A stretch of 64,000 nucleotides of DNA from Pseudomonas parafulva (GTDB lineage: Bacteria > Pseudomonadota > Gammaproteobacteria > Pseudomonadales > Pseudomonadaceae): NCBI RefSeq assembly GCF_002021815.1, contig NZ_CP019952.1, positions 4,371,001-4,435,000 of the forward strand. Direction: 5' to 3'. A program made the position numbers and the translations under genes. The notes beneath the pieces are model-generated. The model was given only the letters and a program-made list of their open reading frames with translations, was not told the origin of the DNA and made no database searches. Positions 48,415-57,882 of the stretch are shown here, one piece after another. Every line of letters starts with the position of its first letter. Position 1 is the stretch's first letter.

Positions 48415-49897
48415 CCGTCGCTTGCACCGCCCCCACTGGCTGGCTACGGGTATCTGTACCTGGGCATTGACGGCTGCGCTGGCCGTACCGGCACTGGCCC
48501 AGGACGCTGCCAAGGCTGGCAATGCACAAGCCCGGCAGGCCAACACTCTACAGTCCCTGGCCGAGCTTGATGGCAAGGCGCCCACCACCCGCCAGTTGAA
48601 CATCCAGCACTGGAACACGGCTGAAGGCGCGCGGGTGCTGTTCGTCGAGGCCCGCGAGCTTCCGATGTTCGACCTGCGCGTGACCTTCGCTGCCGGCAGC
48701 AGCCAGGACGGTGACACACCAGGCCTGGCGGCGCTGACCAACGCCATGCTCAACGAAGGCGTACAGGGCAAGGATGTGACGGCCATCGCCCAGGGCTTCG
48801 AGGGCCTGGGCGCAGATTTCGGTAACGGCTCGTACCGCGACATGGCCGTCGCCTCGCTACGTAGCCTCAGTGCCAAGGACAAGCGCGACCAGGCCTTGAA
48901 GCTGTTTACCGAAGTCACAGGCAAGCCCACCTTCCCGGAGGATGCGCTCAAACGGCTCAAGAACCAGATGCTGGCCGGCTTCGAATACGACAAGCAGAAC
49001 CCCGGCAAGCTCGCAGGCAAGACGCTGTTCGCCAACCTGTACGGCGAACACCCTTATGCGCATCCCAGCGATGGAACACCGCAAAGCATCACTGGCATTA
49101 CCCTGGAGCAGTTGCGAGCGTTTCACGCCAAGGCCTACACGCCTGGCAATGCCGTCATCGCACTGGTGGGTGACCTGAACCGCAGCGAAGCCGAGGCAAT
49201 TGCCGCGCAGGTTTCAGCCGGTCTGCCCAAAGGCCCGGCCTTGCCTGCTCCAGCCCAACCGACGGAGCCCAAGGCAGGCTTCACCCACATCGAGTTTCCG
49301 TCTCAGCAGACCCACCTGATGCTCGCAGAGCTGGGTATCGATCGCCAGGACAAGGATTGGCCAGCCCTGTCACTGGGCAATCAGATCCTGGGTGGCGGCG
49401 CGTTCGGGACGCGGCTGATGAGCGAGGTGCGGGAAAAGCGCGGCCTGACCTACGGTGTCTATTCGGCCTTCAGCCCAATGCAAGTGCGCGGCCCGTTCAT
49501 GATCAACCTGCAAACCCGCGCCGAGCTCAGCGAAGGGACATTGAAGCTGGTTCAGGGTATTCTGGCCGACTACCTGCGCAGCGGTCCTACCCAGCAAGAA
49601 CTGGACGATGCCAAGCGCGAGCTGGCCGGAAGCTTCCCGCTCTCCAATGCCAGCAATGCCAGCATTGTCGGCCAACTGGGCGCCATCGGCTTCTACAACC
49701 TGCCATTGAGCTGGCTGGAAGATTTCATGCAGCAGTCCCAGGCCCTGACCGTCGAACAGGTTAAAGACGCCATGAACAAGCACCTGTCTGCCGACAAGCT
49801 GGTCATCGTCACGGTTGGCCCGAAGGTGCCGCAGAAGCCACTGCCAGCCCCCACTGATAAACCCTCCGGGCAACCGCTCGGGGTACCGGAGCACTAA
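48407..49897 (+). CDS. M16B peptidase-like, non-catalytic partner, secreted (pair 1)
   Basis: 496-residue partner of the preceding protease. Signal peptide about 1-35 (ending ALAQD). The HxxEH site is replaced: the corresponding region reads GDTPGLAALTNAML, so it cannot bind zinc. The C-terminal half keeps the substrate-binding REKRGLTYGVYS motif (Arg/Tyr pair). This division of labour, one zinc subunit and one Arg/Tyr subunit, is standard for M16B heterodimers. The start is at MSDRRLHR, overlapping the upstream stop. Its stop shares one base with the rsmD start (TAATG). Confidence 0.92.
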   Translation: MSDRRLHRPHWLATGICTWALTAALAVPALAQDAAKAGNAQARQANTLQSLAELDGKAPTTRQLNIQHWNTAEGARVLFVEARELPMFDLRVTFAAGSSQDGDTPGLAALTNAMLNEGVQGKDVTAIAQGFEGLGADFGNGSYRDMAVASLRSLSAKDKRDQALKLFTEVTGKPTFPEDALKRLKNQMLAGFEYDKQNPGKLAGKTLFANLYGEHPYAHPSDGTPQSITGITLEQLRAFHAKAYTPGNAVIALVGDLNRSEAEAIAAQVSAGLPKGPALPAPAQPTEPKAGFTHIEFPSQQTHLMLAELGIDRQDKDWPALSLGNQILGGGAFGTRLMSEVREKRGLTYGVYSAFSPMQVRGPFMINLQTRAELSEGTLKLVQGILADYLRSGPTQQELDDAKRELAGSFPLSNASNASIVGQLGAIGFYNLPLSWLEDFMQQSQALTVEQVKDAMNKHLSADKLVIVTVGPKVPQKPLPAPTDKPSGQPLGVPEH

Positions 49898-50499
49898 TGC
49901 CAAGATCCAACCCTCCCGCTCGCCAGCAACCGGGCCAGAGCAAGGGCCAGGGCCACCTGCGTATCATCGCGGGCCAATGGCGCAGCCGTCGCCTGGCCGT
50001 GCCCGACGGCGAGGGCTTGCGCCCTACGCCTGACCGGGTACGCGAGACGGTTTTCAACTGGCTGGCACCCTACATCGAGGGCGCGCACGTGCTCGATGCC
50101 TTCACCGGCAGCGGAGCCTTGGTGCTGGAGGCCCTGTCTCGCGGGGCTGAGGATGCCGTGGCGCTGGACAGCAATCCTGCGGCCATCGCCAACCTCAAGA
50201 ACAACCTCGAGCTCCTGCGCTGCCCACGGGGGCAGATCCTGCAGACCGATGCCTTGCGTTATCTGCAAGGCCCTGCAAAAAAGCAGTTCGACCTGGTGTT
50301 CCTTGATCCACCCTTCCATCAACAGTTGCTGGCAGACACCTGCAATCTGCTTGAACAGCACCAGTGGCTGAGCGAGCAAGCATGGGTATACACCGAGAGC
50401 GAAGCGGCTCCATCGACCTTGCAGTTGCCTGCCAACTGGCGCCTGCACCGGGAGAAAAAAACCGGACAGGTGTACTACGCGCTGTGGCAACGGGGCTAG
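49897..50499 (+). CDS. rsmD: 16S rRNA (guanine(966)-N2)-methyltransferase
   Basis: 200-residue SAM enzyme modifying G966 of 16S rRNA. Signatures are RIIAGQWRSRRLAVPDGEGLRPTPDRVRETVFNWL, motif I VLDAFTGSGALVLEAL and catalytic motif IV FLDPPF. Translationally coupled to the M16 pair in front (TAATG). In P. aeruginosa the same M16-M16-rsmD order occurs. Here rsmD is followed, unusually, by another M16 pair. Confidence 0.95.
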   Translation: MPRSNPPARQQPGQSKGQGHLRIIAGQWRSRRLAVPDGEGLRPTPDRVRETVFNWLAPYIEGAHVLDAFTGSGALVLEALSRGAEDAVALDSNPAAIANLKNNLELLRCPRGQILQTDALRYLQGPAKKQFDLVFLDPPFHQQLLADTCNLLEQHQWLSEQAWVYTESEAAPSTLQLPANWRLHREKKTGQVYYALWQRG

Positions 50500-50536
50500 T
50501 TATATAGCGCAGGCCAGGTCTTGCATTGACTGATGC

Positions 50537-50562
50537 TGCTCGGGTCTCTAGCCACCCGAGCA
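50537..50562 (+). other. stem-loop directly before the third M16 start
   Basis: tgctcgggt (50537-50545) and acccgagca (50554-50562) form a perfect 9-bp stem with an 8-base loop, ending seven bases before the ATG at 50570. There is no T-run and no clear Shine-Dalgarno sequence beside it, so it may control translation initiation or end the rsmD transcript. Confidence 0.45.
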
Positions 50563-50569
50563 CCTCAGC

Positions 50570-51913
50570 ATGACCGTATCACTCTCTGCGCCTTCACTGG
50601 CCGATGATGTCTCGGCGGCGCTTGCCTCTCTTACAAGCGCCAGCCCCTCCCCTCTCCAGCATTTCACGCTTGAAAACGGTCTGTCCGTCTACCTAAGGCA
50701 GCAGAGCCGAAATGCCCTCGCCGCCGTCCAGCTCTGGTACAACGTCGGTACCCGCCATGAGCCGGCAGGGCAGACCAACCTCTCGCACTTGCTCGAACAC
50801 GTCATATTCGAAGGCAGCCGCAAGCTGGAGCCTGGGCAGTACGCCAAAGTCGTTGCCCGCCTTGCGGGACAGGCCAATGCCAGTACTCACCTCGACGCCA
50901 CCTCTTTCGACATGCTGCTGCCTGCATCGCGCCTGCCCGTTGCGCTCGAACTGTTGGCAGATGCCATGACCACAGCCACATTCGGGTTGCCCGAGTTGGC
51001 ACGAGGCGCCAAGGCAATCGCTGACGAACGACGCCTGAAGGTAGACGCCCAGCCCGTCCAGCAAGCCTACGACCGTCACTTGGCTTTGGCACACGGCAGC
51101 AGCCCTTATGCCACCCCAAGCTTCGGCTCGCCGGTGGATCTACAGAACATCGACCTTCCAACGCTGCGGCAGTGGTACATCACCCATTACCGGCCTAACA
51201 ACGCCACGCTCGTCGTGGTGGGCAACGTAGAACTGGAAACGTTGAAACAGCAGGTCGAAAGGTACTTTGCGCACGTGGAGCGCGGCCAGCTGACAGACTC
51301 GCCTTTTCCTCGCTCAGACGCGCCATTGGCTGAACGCAGCCAGACCGTCAGCTTGCCGGGGCTTAGCCATGGTCTGTTGATGTCCTTCAACGTCCCCAGC
51401 TGTGCCACAGCCATCAATGCACTCACGAGCAAGACCCTCGAACTGATCTGTGAAGTACTGGCCGAGGGCTCCAGCGCTTGGTTGTATGCCGAACTTGTCA
51501 GGGGCCGGGGTCTGCTGACAGGCGTTGCCGCAACCTACGACCTCCTCGTACGTGGCGACACCGTAATCACCTTCTCAGCCTATGTGAACACGCTGAATGC
51601 GACCCTCGAACAAGCTGCTGATGCTATCTACAAGCAGATAGCACGCCTGCATACCGAAGCCTTGTCCGACGAGCAGTTGCAGCGGATAAAACTGCGATTG
51701 CTCGCCCGCCAGCTTTTCTCTCTCGACAGCCCAATTGCCCAAGCCTCACAAATCGGCGCCATGGCCGCGACAGGGCAGCCAGCAACCCTGATCGACGAAC
51801 ATGCGCGCCTGATCTCGATCATCGATAGCGCTCAGGTGCAGCAGGTAGCGCGCACTTATCTGGGCCGTGAGCGGCTGACCACCACCTCTCTTTTACCAGG
51901 AGCGCAAGCATGA
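50570..51913 (+). CDS. M16B zinc peptidase, catalytic subunit, no signal peptide (pair 2)
   Basis: 447-residue protein related to the first M16 gene. The zinc motif HLLEH lies at 73-77 and the distal Glu153 again falls 75 residues later (in AIADERRL), so the active site looks intact. LENGLSVYLRQQ and LWYNVGTRHEP match the family N-domain. Unlike pair 1 there is no signal peptide: the first 30 residues are polar and Ser/Ala-rich, so a cytoplasmic location is expected. Third-position GC is lower than nearby (about 29 of the first 48 codons end in G or C by hand count). A hairpin precedes the start and no good ribosome site is visible. It overlaps the next gene by four bases. Substrate unknown. 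Confidence 0.85.
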   Translation: MTVSLSAPSLADDVSAALASLTSASPSPLQHFTLENGLSVYLRQQSRNALAAVQLWYNVGTRHEPAGQTNLSHLLEHVIFEGSRKLEPGQYAKVVARLAGQANASTHLDATSFDMLLPASRLPVALELLADAMTTATFGLPELARGAKAIADERRLKVDAQPVQQAYDRHLALAHGSSPYATPSFGSPVDLQNIDLPTLRQWYITHYRPNNATLVVVGNVELETLKQQVERYFAHVERGQLTDSPFPRSDAPLAERSQTVSLPGLSHGLLMSFNVPSCATAINALTSKTLELICEVLAEGSSAWLYAELVRGRGLLTGVAATYDLLVRGDTVITFSAYVNTLNATLEQAADAIYKQIARLHTEALSDEQLQRIKLRLLARQLFSLDSPIAQASQIGAMAATGQPATLIDEHARLISIIDSAQVQQVARTYLGRERLTTTSLLPGAQA

Positions 51914-53310
51914 CCGACGATCAGATACGCCAAGCAGCACCTGTGCTGTGCCAGGGGCCTGCCATCGATGCTGCGCGTCAAGCGATGGCAAGGCTGACCT
52001 CGACCCAAACGGTCGAGCTCGACCAGCCTCCTGCCCTCCTGGCCACGGCTGAGCGATGGGAGACGGCGCAAGGTACGAAGGTCAGTTTCATAGCTGCGCA
52101 CGATCGGCCCATGATTGATCTGGTGCTGCGATTCCGGGCAGGTAGCGCTCTTGATGGCGATCACCCAGGGCTGGCTGCGCTGACGCTCTACAGCCTTGAT
52201 CAGGGTACCGAAACCCTCAGTGCGGCGCAGTTTGCCGAGCACATGGCTGCAAGGGGCGCCATCGTGGGACGCTCGTTGAGCGAAGACAAAGCCACGATCA
52301 CGCTAAGGTGCCTAAGCACACCCGGCTTGCTGCGAGCTGTTTCGCAAACGCTGGCGCAGATGCTGGCCCGCCCAGCGTTTCGCGCAGAGGACGTGGCGAA
52401 GATACGTGATCGAATAGCGCTCTACCAAGGCCGGCAAAACCTCAATCCGCTGGCACGCCTGATCAATACGACCACCGGTCATGTATTCAGCGGCCATCCG
52501 TACGCTTCGCACGCCGATGCAGCAATCATCGGCCCCTTGACCACTGATCAGGTGCGGGCCTTTCATGCAAAGGCTTACTCGGCCAGTAACCTCGCTATAG
52601 GACTGGTTGGCGACCTGAGCCGAGACGAGGCGGAACAGCTGGTCAATGACCTGATACGTGATTTGCCGCAGCAGTGGGCATCGCAACCACCGTCCATGTT
52701 AGGTGAGCAGTCGCCTCTGTCACGCCATATTGCGCACCCTGGCAGTGCAACTCAGGCAATGCTGACCCTGGCCATCCCCGTGCTACCCAACGCCCCGGTC
52801 TATGCTGCACTGGAGTTGCTGACCGAGATTCTTGGCGGCAACTACGAGGCGCGCTTGCCTCAGGAACTGCGCCATGTGCGAGGGCTGACCTACACGGTCA
52901 CTACCAAACTGAGGCACTTGGATGCGGGAGCACTGTTGCACGTACACTGGGACGTCGCCCCGCAATACCGGGAAGCTTCACATGCCCTTGTCGCAGGCAT
53001 GCTGGATTGCCTCCATGAACTTGGACCAACTCAGGTGGAGTGCGACATGGCCGTTAACCAGATCGCTGCTCGGCTGCACCGGGAACTGGCCGACAGCGCA
53101 AAGCTGGCAGCGACATTGGCCACGCACAGTCATCAGGGCCTGCCCGCCGATTACCTGACCACCCATCTGGACAGGCTTGCTTCATTGACCCCTGCCCACC
53201 TTCGTGAAGTAGCGCAGGTGTGGTGGCGCAACGCACCTCAGGTATTCGTCACCCTCGGCCCCGACGCCGAGCAGTCCCCCTTGCCTACGCCGGAGCCAGC
53301 ACAGCGATAG
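51910..53310 (+). CDS. M16B peptidase-like, non-catalytic partner, no signal peptide (pair 2)
   Basis: 466-residue protein. The zinc-site region reads GDHPGLAALTLYSL, with no HxxEH, as in the non-catalytic partner of pair 1. The Arg/Tyr substrate motif is kept as RHVRGLTYTV in the C-terminal half. There is no signal peptide; the N-terminus is MTDDQIRQAAPVLCQG, and about 45 residues precede the first conserved strand. It has a strong AGGAGC ribosome site and an ATGA overlap with the third M16 gene. The two should form a cytoplasmic heterodimer. M16 pairs of this type mature or degrade peptides (PqqF, AlbE/AlbF), but no precursor peptide gene is visible beside it. Confidence 0.83.
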   Translation: MTDDQIRQAAPVLCQGPAIDAARQAMARLTSTQTVELDQPPALLATAERWETAQGTKVSFIAAHDRPMIDLVLRFRAGSALDGDHPGLAALTLYSLDQGTETLSAAQFAEHMAARGAIVGRSLSEDKATITLRCLSTPGLLRAVSQTLAQMLARPAFRAEDVAKIRDRIALYQGRQNLNPLARLINTTTGHVFSGHPYASHADAAIIGPLTTDQVRAFHAKAYSASNLAIGLVGDLSRDEAEQLVNDLIRDLPQQWASQPPSMLGEQSPLSRHIAHPGSATQAMLTLAIPVLPNAPVYAALELLTEILGGNYEARLPQELRHVRGLTYTVTTKLRHLDAGALLHVHWDVAPQYREASHALVAGMLDCLHELGPTQVECDMAVNQIAARLHRELADSAKLAATLATHSHQGLPADYLTTHLDRLASLTPAHLREVAQVWWRNAPQVFVTLGPDAEQSPLPTPEPAQR

Positions 53311-53397
53311 GCGAGCAGGAGCACAGGCGAGTCAGTGAGAGCTGATACAGGCGCTGTTTCATGGCACTCTAGCCGGGCACATCACGAGTTACCCAGC

Positions 53398-54405
53398 ATG
53401 CCAAGCTCCAGCGCCCTGTTTCATCCTGCCAAAGGCCTTTCCAACCCCCACCTGCAAACATTGTGGGGTCCCCTCTGGCGCAAAATCCCAGTGCTGCAAC
53501 GCGACCGCGAACGCATCTGGCTGGCGGACGGGGATTTCATCGACCTCGACTGGCATGGCCCGCACCAGCCCCATGCGCCGCTGGTGCTAGTGCTTCATGG
53601 GTTGACGGGGTCATCGGGCTCACCCTATGTCAAAGGCCTGCAACAGGCGCTGCACGCACTGGGCTGGGCCAGCGTTGCAGCGAACTGGCGGGGCTGTTCT
53701 GGGGAGCCGAACCTGCTGCCGCGCAGCTACCACTCTGGCGCCAGCGAGGATCTGGCTGAAATCATCAGCCACTTGCGCGCCAAAAGGCCCCTGGCCCCCC
53801 TGTCCGCGGTCGGCTACTCCCTGGGAGGCAATGTCCTGCTTAAATACCTGGGCGAACAGGGTGACGACAGCCAGTTGCAGGCAGCAGTTGCCGTCTCCGT
53901 GCCTTTTCGCCTGGACCAGTGTGCCGATCGTATCGGCCTAGGGTTTTCGAAGGTGTACCAGGCACATTTCATGCGCGAAATGCTCGCCTACGTGCAGATC
54001 AAGCAGCGCTTGTTCAAAGACCAAGGCCACCCAGAACGTCTGGCGAAGCTGGAGCAGCTCGGGCCACTGCGCGGCTTGCGCACGTTCTGGGATTTCGACG
54101 CCAAGGTCACTGCACCGCTGAATGGTTTTCAGGATGTGCACGACTATTATCGCCGCGCTTCAAGTGGCTTCTACCTGGGTCAGAACCGTACCCGGACCCT
54201 GATCATCCAGGCCAGCGACGACCCCTTCGTCTCGCCCCTGAGCTTACCAACGGCAAACGAGCTGGCCCCGGGGACCGAGCTGGAGTTGCACGCCCATGGC
54301 GGCCACGTCGGGTTCGTCGACGGCAGCCTGCGAAAACCGGGCTATTACCTGGAGCGCCGGATTCCGCAGTGGTTGCGCGAAGGTATGCAGAGGACGGCTT
54401 ACTGA
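53398..54405 (+). CDS. YheT-family alpha/beta hydrolase
   Basis: 335-residue predicted hydrolase of the YheT/ABHD1-3 group. It starts MPSSSALFHPAKGLSNPHLQTLW, the family N-terminus; an earlier in-frame Met is not supported. The oxyanion region VLHGLTGSSGSPYVKGL is followed by nucleophile Ser141 in GYSLGGN. A late HGGHVGFVDG holds the catalytic His and DDPFVSP the Asp. Substrate unknown, probably an ester. Its 3' end overlaps the convergent sulfurtransferase gene by seven bases. Confidence 0.9.
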   Translation: MPSSSALFHPAKGLSNPHLQTLWGPLWRKIPVLQRDRERIWLADGDFIDLDWHGPHQPHAPLVLVLHGLTGSSGSPYVKGLQQALHALGWASVAANWRGCSGEPNLLPRSYHSGASEDLAEIISHLRAKRPLAPLSAVGYSLGGNVLLKYLGEQGDDSQLQAAVAVSVPFRLDQCADRIGLGFSKVYQAHFMREMLAYVQIKQRLFKDQGHPERLAKLEQLGPLRGLRTFWDFDAKVTAPLNGFQDVHDYYRRASSGFYLGQNRTRTLIIQASDDPFVSPLSLPTANELAPGTELELHAHGGHVGFVDGSLRKPGYYLERRIPQWLREGMQRTAY

Positions 54406-55256
54406 TCGCCCGTTGCCACTGCATGCTCAGGGCGGGTGATCCATTCACTCCATGAGCCTGCATACAGTTTGCCGAGCGGGTAGCCTGCCAACGCCAACGC
54501 GAACAGGTTATGACACGCCGTTACCCCCGAACCACAGTACGCAACCAGTTGCTCAGGCGCACGCCCCTGCAGTTGCTGCTCGAAACGTTGTCTGAGTTGC
54601 TCGGGCGGCAGAAAACGGCCATCGCTGCCAAGGTTTTCGGTGAAAGCGGCGCAGCGTGCTCCAGGGATATGCCCTGCCACTGGGTCGATGGGTTCCATGT
54701 CGCCACGAAAACGTGGCAATGCGCGCGCATCCAGCAGGGTCAGGTCTGCGCTGTCCAGGCGCTGATCCAGGCCATCGGCATCGATCAACATCGCATCATC
54801 GGGCTGGCCGCTGAAGTTGCCTTCGCGCCGGGCCGGGGGGTCCAGGCTCAATGGCAGGTGCGCGGCGTGCCAGGCGGTCAGGCCGCCGTCCAGGAGGGCA
54901 ACGCCACTGCGTTTGCCCAGCCAGGCCAGCAGCCACCAACCTCGCGCGGCATAGGCGCCGGTACCGTCGTCGTACAGCACCACTTCGCTCTCGTTATCCA
55001 CGCCCCATTCGCGCAGGCGGGCTACCAGCTTTTCTGGATCGGGCAGCGGGTGACGCCCTGTCACTCCCTTGCTGACCGAGCCGCTGAAGTCTCGTTCAAG
55101 GTCGGCAAAGTGCGCCCCTTCGATATGACCCAGGGCGTAACTGCGCTGACCGTAATCCACATCCTCAAGGGCGAAGCGACAGTCGAGAATGACAAGGTTT
55201 GGTGAATCCAGCCGCTCAGCCAACTGCTGCGGGGTGATCAACTGCGCAAGTGACAT
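54399..55256 (-). CDS. sseA: 3-mercaptopyruvate/thiosulfate sulfurtransferase
   Basis: 285-residue tandem rhodanese. The first, inactive, domain covers about 7-130 (LVILDCRFALEDVDYG). The second carries the active-site loop CGSGVTA with Cys241. CGSGVTA is the usual SseA-type loop, favouring 3-mercaptopyruvate, but the donor cannot be settled by sequence. The start is at MSLAQLITPQQL. It is 37 bases downstream of a TetR gene on the same strand, probably one transcript, and overlaps yheT at its 3' end. Confidence 0.9.
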   Translation of the reverse strand: MSLAQLITPQQLAERLDSPNLVILDCRFALEDVDYGQRSYALGHIEGAHFADLERDFSGSVSKGVTGRHPLPDPEKLVARLREWGVDNESEVVLYDDGTGAYAARGWWLLAWLGKRSGVALLDGGLTAWHAAHLPLSLDPPARREGNFSGQPDDAMLIDADGLDQRLDSADLTLLDARALPRFRGDMEPIDPVAGHIPGARCAAFTENLGSDGRFLPPEQLRQRFEQQLQGRAPEQLVAYCGSGVTACHNLFALALAGYPLGKLYAGSWSEWITRPEHAVATGDQ

Positions 55257-55293
55257 GACAATCTCCTGATCGATGTAATCCCAGGCCCTGGCG

Positions 55294-55959
55294 CTAGTGC
55301 TCAAGCGCCTGAATGAACGGTACGTGAAACTCGCGGCACAAGGCTTGCACCGCATTGCGCGCAGGCTCGGTGACGAACCCCAGCTCAAGGGCCAGCACTT
55401 GATACACGCCCCGCTTGAACGCTTCTTCACCCAGGTGCGCTGCATGCTCCCGGGTCGTGCTGAGAAAGCGCACCCATGAGGTGAGCACGATCCAGGCGTT
55501 GATGGTCAGCGACTCCTGCTGCGCGGGGTTCATCGCCAGGATACCCGCCTCGACGAAACCGCGGTAAATGGCCTTGCCCTGACGCATGCAGCGTGCGGAG
55601 AAGCGTCGATAACGGGCTGCCAGCTCAGCATCGCTGCCCAGCAGATGCTCCAGATCGCGGTGCAGAAAACGGTAGTTCCACATCGCAGCCAGCAGTGCCT
55701 GCAGGTAGAACCGCTTGTCCTGCACCGCCAGCGGGCGCCCCTGCGGCGGGCGCAGAAAGCTGTCTACGTGCGCTTCGTAATGGCCGAACAAAACCGCAAT
55801 AATCGCCTGCTTGTTGGGGAAGTGGTAATACAGATTGCCGGGTGAGATGCCCAGATGCGCCGCGATATGGTTGGTGCTGACGCTGCGCTCGCCCGACTGA
55901 TTGAACAGCTCGAGGCTGCTCTGGACGATTCTCTCGCGGGTCTTGATGGGCCGGGCCAT
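55294..55959 (-). CDS. TetR-family transcriptional regulator
   Basis: 221-residue regulator. The helix-turn-helix lies at about 10-55: RERIVQSSLELFNQSGERSVSTNHIAAHLGISPGNLYYHFPNK. The rest is a helical ligand domain of TetR_C type with several Trp and aromatic residues (MWNYRFLHRDLEHLL). The start is at MARPIKTRERI; the longer upstream frame runs into the coaD promoter region. Divergent from coaD and upstream of sseA, which it might control. Ligand unknown. Confidence 0.9.
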   Translation of the reverse strand: MARPIKTRERIVQSSLELFNQSGERSVSTNHIAAHLGISPGNLYYHFPNKQAIIAVLFGHYEAHVDSFLRPPQGRPLAVQDKRFYLQALLAAMWNYRFLHRDLEHLLGSDAELAARYRRFSARCMRQGKAIYRGFVEAGILAMNPAQQESLTINAWIVLTSWVRFLSTTREHAAHLGEEAFKRGVYQVLALELGFVTEPARNAVQALCREFHVPFIQALEH

Positions 55960-55987
55960 GTCCAGCTTCCTGTATACGGAGCAGTGA

Positions 55988-56638
<651 letters not shown>

Positions 56639-56657
56639 AGCCGCTGTTCCAGATCGT

Positions 56658-56682
56658 CGCGCCTGCGTGCACTGCAGGCGCG
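56658..56682 (+). terminator. hairpin after coaD
   Basis: cgcgcctgc (56658-56666) and gcaggcgcg (56674-56682) form a perfect 9-bp stem with a 7-base loop. No T-run follows. A palindrome gcacaattgtgc lies just beyond (56690-56701), so the gap may also carry an operator for the ferredoxin gene. Confidence 0.5.
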
Positions 56683-56729
56683 AATGCGGCACAATTGTGC
56701 CCATTGCGTTGAACATGCCCGGGCGTTGA

Positions 56730-56999
<270 letters not shown>

Positions 57000-57066
57000 C
57001 GCTGCCGGCCATCGGCATGCCCGCGCCTTGCTCCTCCGTGGCGATCATCCCGAAGCGCGCAAGGCC

Positions 57067-57879
57067 TCAGCGCTGGCAGCGCGGGCAGAACACGCTGGCG
57101 CGTTGACCCAGCTTCACATCCCGTAGTTCGGTGCTACATACCTTGCAGGGCAAGCCGCCGCGCCCGTAGGCGAACAGTGTCTGCTGGAAATACCCTGGCT
57201 GGCCGTCACCGCCGATGAAATCGCGCAGCGTGGTGCCGCCCAGCTCGATGGCCGCCGCCAGCACGCGCTTGATCTCGATGGCCAGCTTCAGGTAACGCGC
57301 CCGCGAAATGCCACCGGCCGCGCGGCGCGGATCGATGCCGGCAGCGAACAGCGCTTCGGTCGCATAGATGTTGCCTACGCCAACGACCACGGCGTTGTCC
57401 ATGATGAAGGGCTTGACCGCCATCGACCGACCGCGGGACAGCTGGAACAGTCGCTCACCGTCAAACAGGTCGGTCAGTGGCTCGGGGCCAAGTCGCAGCA
57501 GCAACGCATGATTGAGCGGGTCCTGGCTCCAGAGCATGGCGCCAAAGCGGCGCGGGTCGGTGTAGCGCAGCATCAGACCGGATTCGAGCTCGATGTCCAC
57601 GTGCTCGTGCTTGCCAGCCGGCAAGCCCGCCTCCACCAGCCGTAGATTGCCCGACATGCCCAAGTGGCTGATCAGGGTCCCTACTTCGGCATTGATCAGC
57701 AGGTACTTGGCCCGGCGTTCGACCGTGACGATGCGTTGCCCGGAGAGCCGCACGTCCAGGTCCTCCGGGATCGGCCAGCGCAAGCGGCGGTCACGCACGA
57801 CCACGCGGCTGACGCGCTGACCTTCGACATGCGGTGCAATGCCGCGCCGGGTGGTCTCTACCTCGGGTAACTCAGGCAT
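57067..57879 (-). CDS. mutM: formamidopyrimidine-DNA glycosylase
   Basis: 270-residue base-excision repair enzyme removing 8-oxoguanine. The N-terminus [12 protein letters not shown] provides catalytic Pro2 and Glu3. A helix-two-turn-helix region ([13 protein letters not shown]) follows, then the C-terminal zinc finger CKVCSTEL...FCPRC. It is three bases downstream of the HDOD gene on the same strand and convergent with the ferredoxin gene. Confidence 0.97.
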   Translation of the reverse strand: MPELPEVETTRRGIAPHVEGQRVSRVVVRDRRLRWPIPEDLDVRLSGQRIVTVERRAKYLLINAEVGTLISHLGMSGNLRLVEAGLPAGKHEHVDIELESGLMLRYTDPRRFGAMLWSQDPLNHALLLRLGPEPLTDLFDGERLFQLSRGRSMAVKPFIMDNAVVVGVGNIYATEALFAAGIDPRRAAGGISRARYLKLAIEIKRVLAAAIELGGTTLRDFIGGDGQPGYFQQTLFAYGRGGLPCKVCSTELRDVKLGQRASVFCPRCQR

Positions 57880-57882
57880 GTA

